Origin: Gnetum montanum
Taxonomy: Eukaryota > Streptophyta > Gnetopsida > Gnetales > Gnetaceae
NCBI GenBank assembly: GCA_015680685.1
Contig: MNCI01009104.1
Location: 287,306 to 337,979 of the forward strand
Direction: 5' to 3'
DNA: 50,674 nt
In this document: piece after piece, positions 22,747-33,627 of the stretch
How positions within the stretch are numbered: position 1 is the first letter of the stretch
How the letters are laid out: each line of letters begins with the position of its first letter
Notes under the pieces: model-generated
The model's database searches: none
Seen by the model: only the letters and a program-made list of their open reading frames with translations
Told to the model about the DNA's origin: nothing
Position numbers and translations under genes: made by a program

Positions 22747-24221
22747 GGTTTGCAGACTGACTGCAAATGTGATCTGAAACAAACAGCCCTCCTTGAATCT
22801 CTGCTTGATTGTTTTTGGCCAAGTGATTGGGGATTTTCCAGTAGTTCAGAAAGGAATAAGGAGAGTGGGTGTTATCTGCTTTCTTCTCGGGGAATTCGCT
22901 GTACAGTAACGAGAATGGGAATCCAGAGGATATCCTTTTTTCTTTTTCTTTTTTTCCCTCTCTATGCATGAATGCGCGCGCCCGTACACCGATGGGAACC
23001 AGATAGTGCTGCCACACGTGTCAAGCTTTTGTAATTTGTTACTGTGCCCTGTTCGTGGCTGGGTTCGCCTGGTCAATCTCACTGTAGTTAAAAGGTGGGC
23101 TACCAACTCCCTTTCTGTTGCAAGGCTGGGACCCAAGATTCCAATCCCAGTTCCAACTCCCTTGTTTGCAGCTGCAAAGTAAAATCCTTCCCCAAATCTT
23201 GCCAGCTAGGGATAATGCGCACCTGGCAAAATATCCCAGGGAATCCTGATAAAATTATGCGTGGGCCAAATGTTTTCCTTATCTCCGTGACCGCACATTT
23301 TTCTATTCTAATCAGTTTTGTTCACTTCTTTTCGATTGTTAAATCTAAATGAACTGCATTTTGTATTTTACCTAAACTCCAACCAGAACCTGGTCAAGCG
23401 CATCTGCAAATCTATGGAGCTATTCTCAAACTTTGCTCTCCATGTCTCTTGAAAGCAGCATAAACCACATTAAGGTTAAGCATTCATCAACATTGCGAAC
23501 GAGCCATTCAGGTAACGGGTTTGGCAGGTTGCAACTGCTAATAGCAAGTCAGACTACGCCACCTTTCTTAGGCTTTATGATATTTTTGCTGTATGTTTTC
23601 CGAAGCTACGATGGTAGATTCGGCTTCGAATTTCAATTTAAATGTCATTCTTTTGGGAAAATACCAATAGTTGCCTAAAAATTTTTCCAGTCACATGAAA
23701 TTGAAGTTATAGGTTCAGGTTCGCGAGTGGATGTCTCTACTGTCATCACTGCTCAAAGGTACAATAATGTGCGATAATTTTTCAATAATATATTATCTAC
23801 AGAGGACAATTACACTTTGACAGCTGTAGTTATTCCCGATAATTTCCAAAGTCCACTTGTGAAAGTAAAGGTACGCAAGGTAAATATTAACTAATAAGCA
23901 TACCTGCCCCCTTAAAAAAACGAAAAACAAAAAAAGCATGACGATTTCAAATCATGAGCAAACTCTATTTACAGGGATCTTGAATCATGATGTGACATCC
24001 AACTAGATACGATCCATAGCAATCCTTTATATCCAGAACCAAGGAATTTCTTTTTATCAGAAACCGAGTAAAGAAGATCTCATGCTATGTAAAATTCAAA
24101 ATAATACAAATCAATTTAACTAGGCAGAACACAACCCCGGGTACATAGATAAGGCTCAGATAATATGACTACAAATGGCACAGAAGGTCTTTAATAATAA
24201 TGCTATTCCGTGCTCTCTAAC
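22747..24221. other. Intergenic region between the phosphatase and R3HCC1L-like genes
   Basis: Holds the phosphatase promoter and 5' UTR, and the 3' UTR of the upstream gene. Directly before the phosphatase ATG a TTTGTTTCAG (about 22785-22775) could be an acceptor of a 5'-UTR intron. For the R3HCC1L-like gene, ATTAAA on the minus strand at 24195-24190 is a possible poly(A) signal close to the stop. The open frames at 22846-23352 have no known motif. Confidence 0.4.
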
Positions 24222-27200
24222 TTAGTCATCTAAGCCCCAGGCTTCATCTCGTAATCTCTGCCGGGTTAAAATTCTATCCCTTCTTTCTTCCTCTTGTTTT
24301 TTAATATCTCTGAATGCAGGCCTGACTTTTGAGTTATTAGGTGTCAGTCCTTGGCTTCGCAAAGCTCCAAAAATCAATCTGTTTGCTGTTTGGGCAGACG
24401 TTCTTGGCCTCTGAAGAGGAGGCTCCAAATCTGCAAAAAAAAAAATTCTGAATTAGCTGTGCCAAATATCAATGAAAACATATAATATTGAATGCATGGT
24501 AGGCAAGGTTCTGTGCAAAGGCCTAAGCTATATTTCATATGGCAACAGGAGCTAAAATTAATCGAAGATTAGTTTCATCTTTTAAGTCAAAAAGAAAGGC
24601 CCATTATATGTATAAAGCAACATAGAATATCCGGCGACTACCTCGTGCATGCCATGGCATCATGAACGTGAAACGCTAAAATAAGTATGAAAAATGATAG
24701 AAAAATAATTAGACGGCTACATTGCGGGTCCGGGTCTAAGCCGCCAAATAGTTTGCAACAGTTAGTACCCTGCATGTTTCACACACATGGTTTCATGGCT
24801 ATAATGGGTAAAAGTCAATGCTTGGCTACTGTCAACAACACATAAACAAGAGGAATTAAACTCTGAATTTAATCATATTCAGGTGATATTATTTGCTGCA
24901 ATAGGTAATTATGGTTCACGAAGAACACATCATTTGGCAGATGAAGAGATGCGAAATTTTCATGACATGTCAATTAGCAACTCTATATAAGATAGACAAC
25001 AAATGTATTTGGACACATCAAGTGAATAGTGGAAGAAAATTAGATTGCAACAACTACATCTGAGATGTTCCATTAATTGAAGAGACTTAGATGATTATTT
25101 GAACACCATGGTATATTCTTCTTCATCATTATCCTAGCCTTATCGCAATTATATGAAGGTTGGCTATATGAATTCTTTTTAGCCATTTACTCCTATTAAG
25201 AGCCAAATAAGCATTAATACCCTTGGATGTCTTTCTTTATAGACACCATCATATATTACATTCAGAAAATAAAAAAAGCTATAGGAAACATTAATAGAAC
25301 ACATGGATGTGAGCCTAGAATATGGGAAATGTTTTTTTTCTTTTTTCTTTTTTCTTTTTTTTCCCTGTTTATCAACATTTAACATTGATCAGTGCAACGA
25401 TATCCCAATCGGATGGAAAGTTACCTTGCTTGGAGAGAGTGCTAAAAATGGTATCATTTTCATCTAGTTGACGAATACTGTAGCAACTTTGCATGCTACA
25501 AAGTCCTTTGCGAGCTGTAAAAGAACCACATGAAAATGAGAACTTTGTTTTATATGGCAGCTAAGAAATATATAGAAAAAGTCTAGCCTTTCATAGATTT
25601 AAGAAATTTGCATTTTATTTGGTTCTAATAAAATCTCAAGTGTTATGTCACAAAACCTATTGGAAACACAATCCATATAACATATAAAAGGATAAGTCTG
25701 CTATGATAATGAAAACTGATGAGTGCTTGACCCTGAAATTATTATTATTATAATTGAACAAGTGAAAATTTGATTTTAATAAATCAATGAAATAGATGAT
25801 AACGTATAACAATCACATAATACTAGGTATTATGCAGATTTCAAAATAATGCTCTGGTTCTTTGAAGAAGCTTACTGTAATGTTTTCAAAGGAGAAAAGC
25901 CAAGATTCAGTCAATACTACCAAGCCATTTTCTATTTGTTTATGGATACCGAAAATGCAGGTTAGTAAAGGAAATCTGTGTCTCCGTTCTATACATTAGA
26001 CACCATGAAAAATGTGCAACATAATATATATATTTAAAAGCGCATATGGCAAAAGATCTCATTCATCTGATATAATCAATGATTAAAAAATCACCACAAT
26101 TTTTATAAGAAATGTGCACATTATATAACAAAATCACAATTTGTTATGGCAAATACCTGAAGAAGGTTTGGAAAAAACTGCTAAAGCTAGTGTATCATTT
26201 ATCCTGCGAACTACAACACCATCTCTTTTAAAAGCTTCAAATGGTTTTTCCAAATCAAGTGTTGAAGTGTCTGGGGGAAATCCTTCAACAACGAGAACAT
26301 GGCCCGTTCCATATTTCACTGGACAAATTCAAACATACTTAATTTCCAAACCAAATTATCAAGTCATATATTCATAACAGAGACACAAAAGGAAAATTCA
26401 AACTTGAAAAGATTGAAGACATCCACAAAAATAAATCAAACAACAAGACAACGTTTATTAGTTGATCTCTAAGATGCTATTCCTGCACGTACCTAAATTT
26501 TACAATTAAAACATTCTTCTTTTAACATGCAAGGACAATTCAAAATACAAACTAAAATGTACACATCAATTCTGCTCTTCCAATGCTATATTACATAAAA
26601 AAGTTAGCATTGTGTAAGGTGAGATTAGATCACCAGTGAATATTCAATGGAACACACATAAAACAGCTATGAAGGTTGTACAATGTAAAACGTGATAGCA
26701 TGGGTAAATCTCATTCAAAGTCGCTTACTCTTTTCTTCTGCCGGTTGCTGAACAATATCATCAGCTATACAATCTTCAGTAGTTTTATTGGAGCAAGTTA
26801 TTCTATCTTTTTGGTCACTATAAAGACCATTCTTCCCATATCTGAAAGCACCTCTTCCCCGTTGGTTGGAAATCTGTGCTTCACTTTGCAAAGACAGTCT
26901 TGACAATTCTGATGTTACTGTCTTCTGGATTGGCAAATCAGGAATCTGATCTGCCACTGCCTCCCAATCTGCATTTTAAAGAGCAATGTGTTGGACATGA
27001 ATGTCAAAAGTTGTGAGCTTTACAAAATATTTATAAAATACACATTTGTAAATTTAATAATAAGTAGAAGGGCAACAACTTGAAAGACTCCCTACTTGTA
27101 AAAGCATGAAAATTTCCAAGTTCATAATTTTATATTATGTATGAATGTGCAAGAGAGCATTACTTCCATGCTCAATTTAATCTTGCAATGGTGATTTACG

Positions 27201-29241
27201 AAAGAAGAAATGATATATTACTATTTAACAAAGACTGTATATTATGTTTAATGCCAAGAAGGTTGAACTTCATTTATTATCTAGCCTTTCTGAAGGAATT
27301 ATCTCACAAGTTGAAACAGAGGACGGTGTCACCATGGAAAACTGGTGAGAGAAATAATTGCATTGCAAGGTCATAAAAGAAAGACTGAAAAATACATTTT
27401 TTACAGCCACGAATGTCATGAAGAATTTGCATTAGCTTAACAGTACCCAGTATATGTTTCCATTTCATTACACTTGATCAGTGCAGAGAAGGGCATCTTT
27501 CCAACAGAGCGTAGTTGAAGAAACAAATACATCTATGGTTAAAATGCTATATTTTCAAATAAGCATTAGATGATAACAAGTGTAGGAAAGGTTCAATATT
27601 TTGGAATGCATATTAATGTAATATATCTAAAGATACGATATAATTCAATGCTTTGTTTCATTGGCATGCAAGTCCAGTTTATTACGAAATATTCAATATT
27701 TAATCTTGTTCAAAATGTTAGCATCAGATCCATAACAAATTGAATAGAATGTGATTCTTTAATGAATCTGCTACATCTCTGCAACCATTGACACAAATAA
27801 GCATAATGAATGGTGTGGTCTACGTGAAAATTTCCCTGAGCAGGTATCACAAGTCATAAATATAGGTGTAAGACATTAAGATTAAAGCTGCGGCCTACAG
27901 GTCAATGGTTAAAACATTGCTCTCCTTTTATAGACACCCGAATATTTTAATCACTGTGCTCTTATGTGTACCCCCTGCTGTCTTGAGTGCATAGAAGCAT
28001 TAAGCTTAGCCTGCTAGGCATAAATGTAAGACACAGGATAGGCTAGGGGAGACTATAGGTAGGATTTGGACTGCACACTGCATTGCATGAAATAATTCAG
28101 ACTGGATAGCAGATGGTTTTTCATGGGGTGCATTGGCTTCCAGCCAATTACTGCCAGAAAATGGTGTAAGAGTATATAATACTTATTCAACTAGGTAATA
28201 AAGTCATAAAGGATTGGTTCATTTTTTTCAGTTTGTGTCAGTATAATAATTCTTGAATTAATGCCTGGGATGTGGAAATTTTGGTGCATTCAAATCTGAG
28301 TTTTGCGGATGAGGATTCTGAAAAGTAAATCTTTTTCAAGCTACTGATAAGCAAATGCTTAGTCAAATCACTGTAACAATGTAAATAGGATCGGCTATCC
28401 ACGAATGGTCGTTAAATGGAATTCAAGAAATGTACAAAACTCTGTGGTACAAATCATGGCATCCCTTTTGTCATCTCTTTGTATTGTTTGGTATGTTCCA
28501 GTTTAAAATTTTAATGTTTTATTTTGAATGCTTACATTCGTTCTTTCTTAAGTTAGATGAACGCAAACAACAATAGGAATGAGAAAAAATTAAAGAACGA
28601 TTAAGTACAGATTTTTAAAACTGCAGCTTACCATCTTCCTCTGAACATGAAGCAACAGGCTCAGGAGTGGTAGAACAGGACACGAACATATTACCATTCT
28701 CTTCCGGTGGTGGGTCTTTTTTCTCTTCACTGAATACACAGGCAAGCCCCAAATACAAAAACAAAATATAAACAACCTATTAAAAAAAAAGGAAAGTTTG
28801 AAAAAAAAAAGAACAGATAATCTTTTCAATTAGCAATTGAAAATCTCACAGACCATCAAACCAATCACATCAAAAGTATGCAATCGCCAATCATAAAACC
28901 TAAGAAATTGAATTTGCACTAAGAGCGAACTGAATCAAAAACTTGCACAAATCAAACCAGTAACCAACGAACCTAGAACTCCAAGGAGTGCAGACTTGAT
29001 GGACACGATTTTTGATAAGCAGAGATCTTTCGAAACATGAATCAGCCTTTATTGAATAGCCTGCCATTGAATACAGACGACCCAAGTCGTTTAAAGCTGC
29101 AGCCAAGGTGAGATTGCTATCGGAATTGGGGGTGTTTTCCAGGGCAGAAATAACATCGTGCATGTAGGCAATGGCAGCATCTGTATTTCCATCATCTATC
29201 AATTCCTCAAGCCTGCAACTCCAATCCATGTTTCCTTGCAT
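24222..29241 (-). CDS. R3HCC1L-like: R3HCC1L-like protein (RRM-like, coiled-coil), 6 exons
   Basis: Exons, 5' to 3': 29241-28973, 28729-28632, 26968-26729, 26318-26157, 25514-25425, 24430-24222. All junctions are GT-AG with matching phases; total 1068 nt, 355 aa plus stop. The ATG at 29241 is the first in frame; a second at 29229 (MDWSCRLEEL) is possible. Residues 1-75 form a helical, TPR-like region (LEELIDDGNTDAAIAYMHDV ... AALNDLGRLY). Then DDWEAVADQIP, NQRGRGAFRYGKNGLYSDQ, and an RRM-like domain (GHVLVVEGFPPDTSTLDLEK ... RRINDTLALAVF, about 203-280). The conserved tail (EPPLQRPRTSAQTANRLI ... KKQEEERRDRILTRQRLRDE) ends it. The layout matches plant proteins annotated R3HCC1L; the RRM-like core resembles human R3HCC1/R3HCC1L. 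The exon 1 donor (AG|GTTCGT at 28972) is the least certain; it was chosen by phase. The exact role is unknown; RNA metabolism is likely from the family. Confidence 0.9.
27889..28060 (+). mobile_element. Possible tRNA-derived SINE in R3HCC1L-like intron 2
   Basis: CAGGTCAATGGTTAAAACAT (from 27899) resembles an A-box region. A B box is not convincing. The following body contains GATAGGCTAGGGGAGACTAT and GGATTTGGACTGC. It lies in intron 2 (26969-28631), antisense to the gene. Confidence 0.3.
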
Positions 29242-29868
29242 TTGGTTCAAGCGGTCTTCGATTTAGGCGAAAAAGAGCGAATAGACTCGCTACTCACCGA
29301 CCAGTACGTTCTTCGTTTTAGTCTTCGGCGATGTCAATTGACAAAAGACTTTTCAAATCTTTTCCTGGAATATGCACTAATTCTGACGGTGCTTTTTAAA
29401 AAAGCCAATAAGGCAATCCCAATTCCGAACTCCGGAAAGCTTTTTCTGTTTAGGTTTTCATTTCAGCAACCTGGAAGTAAGTTCTGCGTCTCAGAAACGA
29501 GCATATAACGTGCATCTTACGACAGCCTCAAAAGCAGCATTGAGGGATCGCTTTTCGAAATATGATAATATGACTGAAGCCGTCAACTGTCATGTAAACA
29601 TCTAATTCTGTTGTACTGCTGTCGCCCACCTCGTAATGTTGTTTTCGTAATTTGAAATTAGAAATCACTCCAATGAATGCTTGTTACTTTTGGTGGCTTG
29701 ACATTCAGGAACGATCGAAATTACCAAAGTAACAAAAATCAGTCTGTGGGGCAAAATACAGGTAGGTTTAAAATGTTCTTGCAATCACAAATAGGGCAAG
29801 CAAATGCATTGCTCGTAAGAGCCTTGTTCTCATGAAAGTCTTGGTTTGCTTTCAAAATTAAATGTAAG
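29242..29868. other. Upstream region of the R3HCC1L-like gene
   Basis: Likely 5' UTR and promoter on the minus strand. No gene and no clear TATA box at the expected distance. Confidence 0.4.
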
Positions 29869-30003
29869 TTGGTAGAACACAGTTTGAAATATAGATACAC
29901 TTTAAAATATATTGTTTAATTAGAACTTTATAACTCAGCATTGTTCACCAAAATCAAATCCATAACTTGGAGCTTCAAAATCAAGAGTCTTACCTTTAGG
30001 CTA
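29869..30003 (-). mobile_element. SINE copy 1 (family shared with 31341 and 32192)
   Basis: Minus-strand A box TAGCCTAAAGG at 30003-29993 and B box GGATTTGATTT at 29961-29951, 31 bases apart. The body follows: ACAATGCTGAGTTATAAAGT ... GTGTATCTATATTTC, ending GTTCTACCAAC at 29869. The body aligns with the copies at 31341 (plus) and 32192 (minus). Confidence 0.7.
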
Positions 30004-30193
30004 ACACTTCAAGAGGGTATTTATCTTAGCTTGGAATAGGGGTGGGGGGTTGTTAAGGTGATGTGCTAGCTGGAGAAGAAAAATTAAATCCAAAACCTTA
30101 ATAGAGTCAACCTGCAACAAGACAAAAGCTTATCGCACCCCCCTTGGGACGACAGCTGAAGAAGGAGATCAAGACACCTAATTCAAAGAGAAT

Positions 30194-31330
30194 TCAGTTG
30201 GAAAAGGTAATATTATTGAGAAAGCCTAGTTCGCGACATTGAAGTTGGACATTTCCAGCAATAGAGCATTTCATACCGTAGTCAAATTCATTGTAGTTTG
30301 TGTTTTGATACCAAGCATCTAGACGACATTTCCAAATAAAGAAGATAATCTCAAATAGGAGGATTTTCCAGGCTTTTTGAAGGTGACGCTTAACACAATC
30401 ATCTTGAAGGATACATTGAGGAAAACTAAGAGAATGATTAGGAAGGAAGACTTGGAGAGATTTACACCATTGCCAAATGTATTGAGAGAATGAGCAATCC
30501 CAAAAGACGTGTTGAAAAGAATCATCCGCTTTACAAATGGGGCATTTAGGATGATCAATTCCTAAAAAATGAAGCCTATGTCCGATGGGAAGACCTTGAT
30601 GAACCAAGGACCAAAACAAGAAACGATGCTTAGGTTGAGCCTTGGAAGTCCAAATCCGACGAAAAATAGTTTTCCACTGGTGATCCTCAAGATGTAAACT
30701 CCAACGTCTATTTAGAGTGGAGAATTGAAAAGCTTGTGCATGAAACCAAGATTGGGCTTTAAAGATACGTAAAGAGCAAAGAGGGGAACTGTCAGGCCAA
30801 AACCAATCTTCATACCAAGGAATATTATTATGCATCTTATGCACAACAAAGTTAGAAAGAACATGCTCTATGTGTTGGTAAATGATAATATCTTGTCTTT
30901 GAAACCCCCATTTAACTTTTGCCTGTGTCCAAGAGAGGGTAGGAGAATCATTTCTAACAGTATATAGTTGGTCAATATGGTGGAGATTGTGGTCAGCAAA
31001 ACGATTGGCTCTATGAGAGAATTCATCATAGAGACAACCTCCATTGTTTTTGAAAATAGGAGACCACCAGATCAAGTGTGTCGATAGAGAGTGCAAGCTT
31101 ATATGGGAAGGTTTCCATTGCAACAAGCCTCTAAATTGGCTCCAACACCGCCAAATTTGCTTAAACCAAAAAGAACCTTTGATCTTCTGAGAGCCTTCAC
31201 TAAAAATCCAGTTACTCCAATGAGTATTTTGCCATCTGTGATGAATACCAAGACAGGAGATGTGATGCCTAAAAAGGATCTTCCAAGCTTCATCTCCTTC
31301 AATACACCGAGTCACCCATTTGGAGGCCAA
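30194..31330 (-). pseudogene. LINE (non-LTR) retrotransposon, C-terminal fragment with zf-RVT
   Basis: One uninterrupted 378-codon frame, unlike every other element here. It begins without an ATG (TTG at 31330, a stop 15 bases earlier), so it is the 3' part of a 5'-truncated ORF2. The N-terminal KWVTRCIEGDEAWKILFRHHI matches the region after the RT catalytic core in plant LINEs. The zinc-binding reverse transcriptase domain (zf-RVT) is clear in its last third: IFRRIWTSKAQPKHRFLFW, then CPICKADDSFQHVFWDC (CX2C...HX4C). The catalytic RT and endonuclease are missing. No poly(A) tail is visible after the stop codon. Confidence 0.85.
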
Positions 31331-31340
31331 GAGAATACTC

Positions 31341-31440
31341 TTTTATAGCCAAGTGGTAAGGGTCTTGGCTTGGTGACTCCACATGATAGGTTTGATTCTA
31401 CTGGGCAACATTAAGTTATAATTTTTGGAAAAAAAGACAT
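31341..31440 (+). mobile_element. SINE copy 2 (tRNA-derived)
   Basis: A box TAGCCAAGTGG at 31346-31356 followed by TAAGG, and B box GGTTTGATTCT at 31389-31399, 32 bases apart as in tRNAs. The body CTACTGGGCAACATTAAGTT matches the two neighbouring minus-strand copies. It begins where the LINE fragment is truncated. The head resembles a tRNA-Cys-type D arm, but there is no complete cloverleaf. Confidence 0.75.
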
Positions 31441-32020
31441 TTGTGAAAGGAATTTTGAAATGGGTCCCATAAATCCAAGGGATCATAGTGGGTATACGCA
31501 AAAATTTCAATTTCGATTTCATATATGTCTATTATTTGGTTGATAGAAATTTTTCCTTTTTTCAAATTAATGAACTCTTAGGAAAAAGTTCTATCCCTTG
31601 TCATAGCATTACCACTTTTTTATTAAAAGACCTAGCCAACTACAGTTTACTTCTCAACCAAAACTCAACTAAAATAATAATTCCCATTAGCGTTATGATG
31701 ATAATAATTAATTACTTTTTGGTACAAACTTTTGCCAACTCATTGTTGGCCTCTTGCCAAAAATAGAGGTCAAAGACCTCTACACTACTCTTATCTCCCT
31801 TAGAATATTCAAAAGTATAGTTGGAATTTGAAGGATACAAGGCCTTTCAACAGTTTTGAACCCTTTATATGAATTTCTAGTTAAAAAAAAATTTGAAAAA
31901 AAAAATTACAATTCCAAAATAAGGAGTGAAGATAAATTGAGAATGGTTAAAAACAAGGGCTTCAAATTATATTATATGCTCATGTATAACTTTGATTTTG
32001 TTCAAGTATTGGTTAGTGAT
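31441..32020. other. No gene seen
   Basis: AT-rich. TTGGCCTCTTGCCAAAAATA near 31746 resembles TTGGCCTCTTGGCCAAAAAT near 3842, perhaps ends of a dispersed repeat. Confidence 0.3.
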
Positions 32021-32110
32021 ATATGGCTTAGGTGGTTAGCTCATTATCTTGTTAGGCTAGAGGTTGTCAGTTGGAGTCACATTATTCCTCTAAAGTATCA
32101 TATTGGCTCC
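32021..32110 (+). mobile_element. tRNA-derived SINE head, second family
   Basis: A box TGGCTTAGGTGG at 32024-32035 followed by TTAGCTCATTATCTTGTTAG, then a decayed B box AGTTGGAGTCA at 32069-32079 (33 bases apart). The A-box region resembles those at 4154 and 12684 more than the SINE family of 29869, 31341 and 32192. Confidence 0.6.
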
Positions 32111-32191
32111 CTTTAAGCAAGAAAGCTTCTAGTCAAGGCTAAACAATTCTTTTCTTGTAGAATCAATTCTAAGGCTAGGAGGGAGGGGGTG

Positions 32192-32305
32192 TGTTGGAAC
32201 CCAAAATTACTAAAACATAGGTACACCCTAAGATTTATAGAAGTTTATAACTCAATGCTACTAAGTAGAATTGAACCTGTGACCTAGGGTTATACGACTA
32301 AGCTA
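32192..32305 (-). mobile_element. SINE copy 3 (same family as 29869 and 31341)
   Basis: Minus-strand A box TAGCTTAGTCG at 32305-32295 and B box GGTTCAATTCT at 32277-32267. The body CTACTTAGTAGCATTGAGTT ... GGTGTACCTATG runs to GGGTTCCAACA at 32192. The A-to-B distance (17 bases) is about 15 shorter than in the other copies, so part of the head is deleted. Confidence 0.65.
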
Positions 32306-32510
32306 AAACCTCATTGTTAAATCAATTCCTTTTTTGTTTTCTAAGCTTAAGTTTGTAAATGTATTAGCTTTGGTTGCAATTTATTTTTTATTACTAATTT
32401 TTAGATTTATTTTCTTTGGAGATATTAAGAAATCCTTTAGTAAGAAGTAAAAACATAAAGGCACTTTTGAATAAGGATAAGACCTAATCCTGTTCCTACT
32501 CTAAAGGGGA

Positions 32511-33425
32511 TGATGAGCGATGGATCATCCAACACTCAACCATACAAGTCATAAGTGTTCACACATGACCCGATCATAATCCGTGGTTGGACAATGTTAA
32601 TATGTTAGTAATTAGGTTAAGCTCATGATCGCTATCTTCCCATTTCAATCTAGTGAAGTTTAAGTGTATGGTTTAGCTTGCAATGAGGCGTGTGCTAAAT
32701 GATGTTGTAGGGCCAAGTATGCTCCTAAGTGTAGTCATAGTGAAAGTAGAGTTAAATGCTAAATCTAACTAATAATGGAAACATAAATCTATTAAATGCT
32801 AAATCTAACTAATAATGGAAACGTAAATCTATTCTAGCCTACAGCAATGAGTACCCATTCCTGATTCACAATACATGCATTAGGCTCATGTAACCATTAC
32901 TGTTGCCAAGTGAGTTCACTACTAAGCGAATCAAGTGAAACCACTACTGGGACTACCAAACGATTACACTTAAGTGCTTGAAACTAGTCATACTCATTTC
33001 ACTTTAATAACATGCAAGTAAAAATAAAGTGCTTGAAAAGTAAAGTATTAAGCTAGTTAAATAGTAGAAATTATGCTAAGTAAAATAGTAAACTAAGGGA
33101 ATGCTACAATGATGGGAAATACTCTCGATCTTTATTGCTGTCACAACTTGTGCCCAAGTATAACTTGCTCGAACAAAGACATTGTTCAACTATGACACAT
33201 CACACTATGGGAATTCACTCCTCTATTGCTAAGTACAAAAACAAATTGTAAGAGTTTCACTAAGGGTATTGAATGAAAAGTTGTTGGATTCCTCATCTAA
33301 TTGTCGTATTTATAGGAATGCACACATCCTAAGACATCATATCAAAAATGACGTATCGTGTCATGACATTGTTGATACAACATTGTTGTTACGATGTCAA
33401 ATTGTGATGAATTTTGATTTTATCA
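32511..33425 (-). repeat. LTR4
   Basis: Plus-strand reading begins TGATGAGCGA and ends GATTTTATCA. It is homologous to LTR3 in the opening CACTCAACCATA block, CTATCTTCCCA, CTACTGGGACTACCAA and the TATA region (minus strand CTATAAATACGACAA near 33317). It is preceded on the minus strand by the PPT-like CATGGGGGTA (33435-33426). Confidence 0.8.
32753..32832. repeat. 40-bp tandem duplication inside LTR4
   Basis: Units 32753-32792 and 32793-32832 (TAAATGCTAAATCTAACTAA...) differ at one position (ACATAA against ACGTAA). LTR3 does not have it. Confidence 0.9.
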
Positions 33426-33627
33426 TACCCCCATGGTTAACTAGAAACTCATCCTTAAGTTAAAACAAAATGAGGATAAAGTCTCTTACAAATTTGGGAG
33501 GTAGATTCGACTAAACATGAATAACTAACTATTTACATGACTCGGAATGCCACAGTAGTGTTCTTACAAAATTTGACACAAGTGTATGACAAAACAAAAT
33601 AAAAAACTAAAGGAGCTCGATGTAGTT

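Noticed and set aside
31341-31440. Genuine tRNA gene
   Set aside because: A and B boxes are present, but no acceptor stem or anticodon arm pairs, and the body matches two nearby SINE copies.
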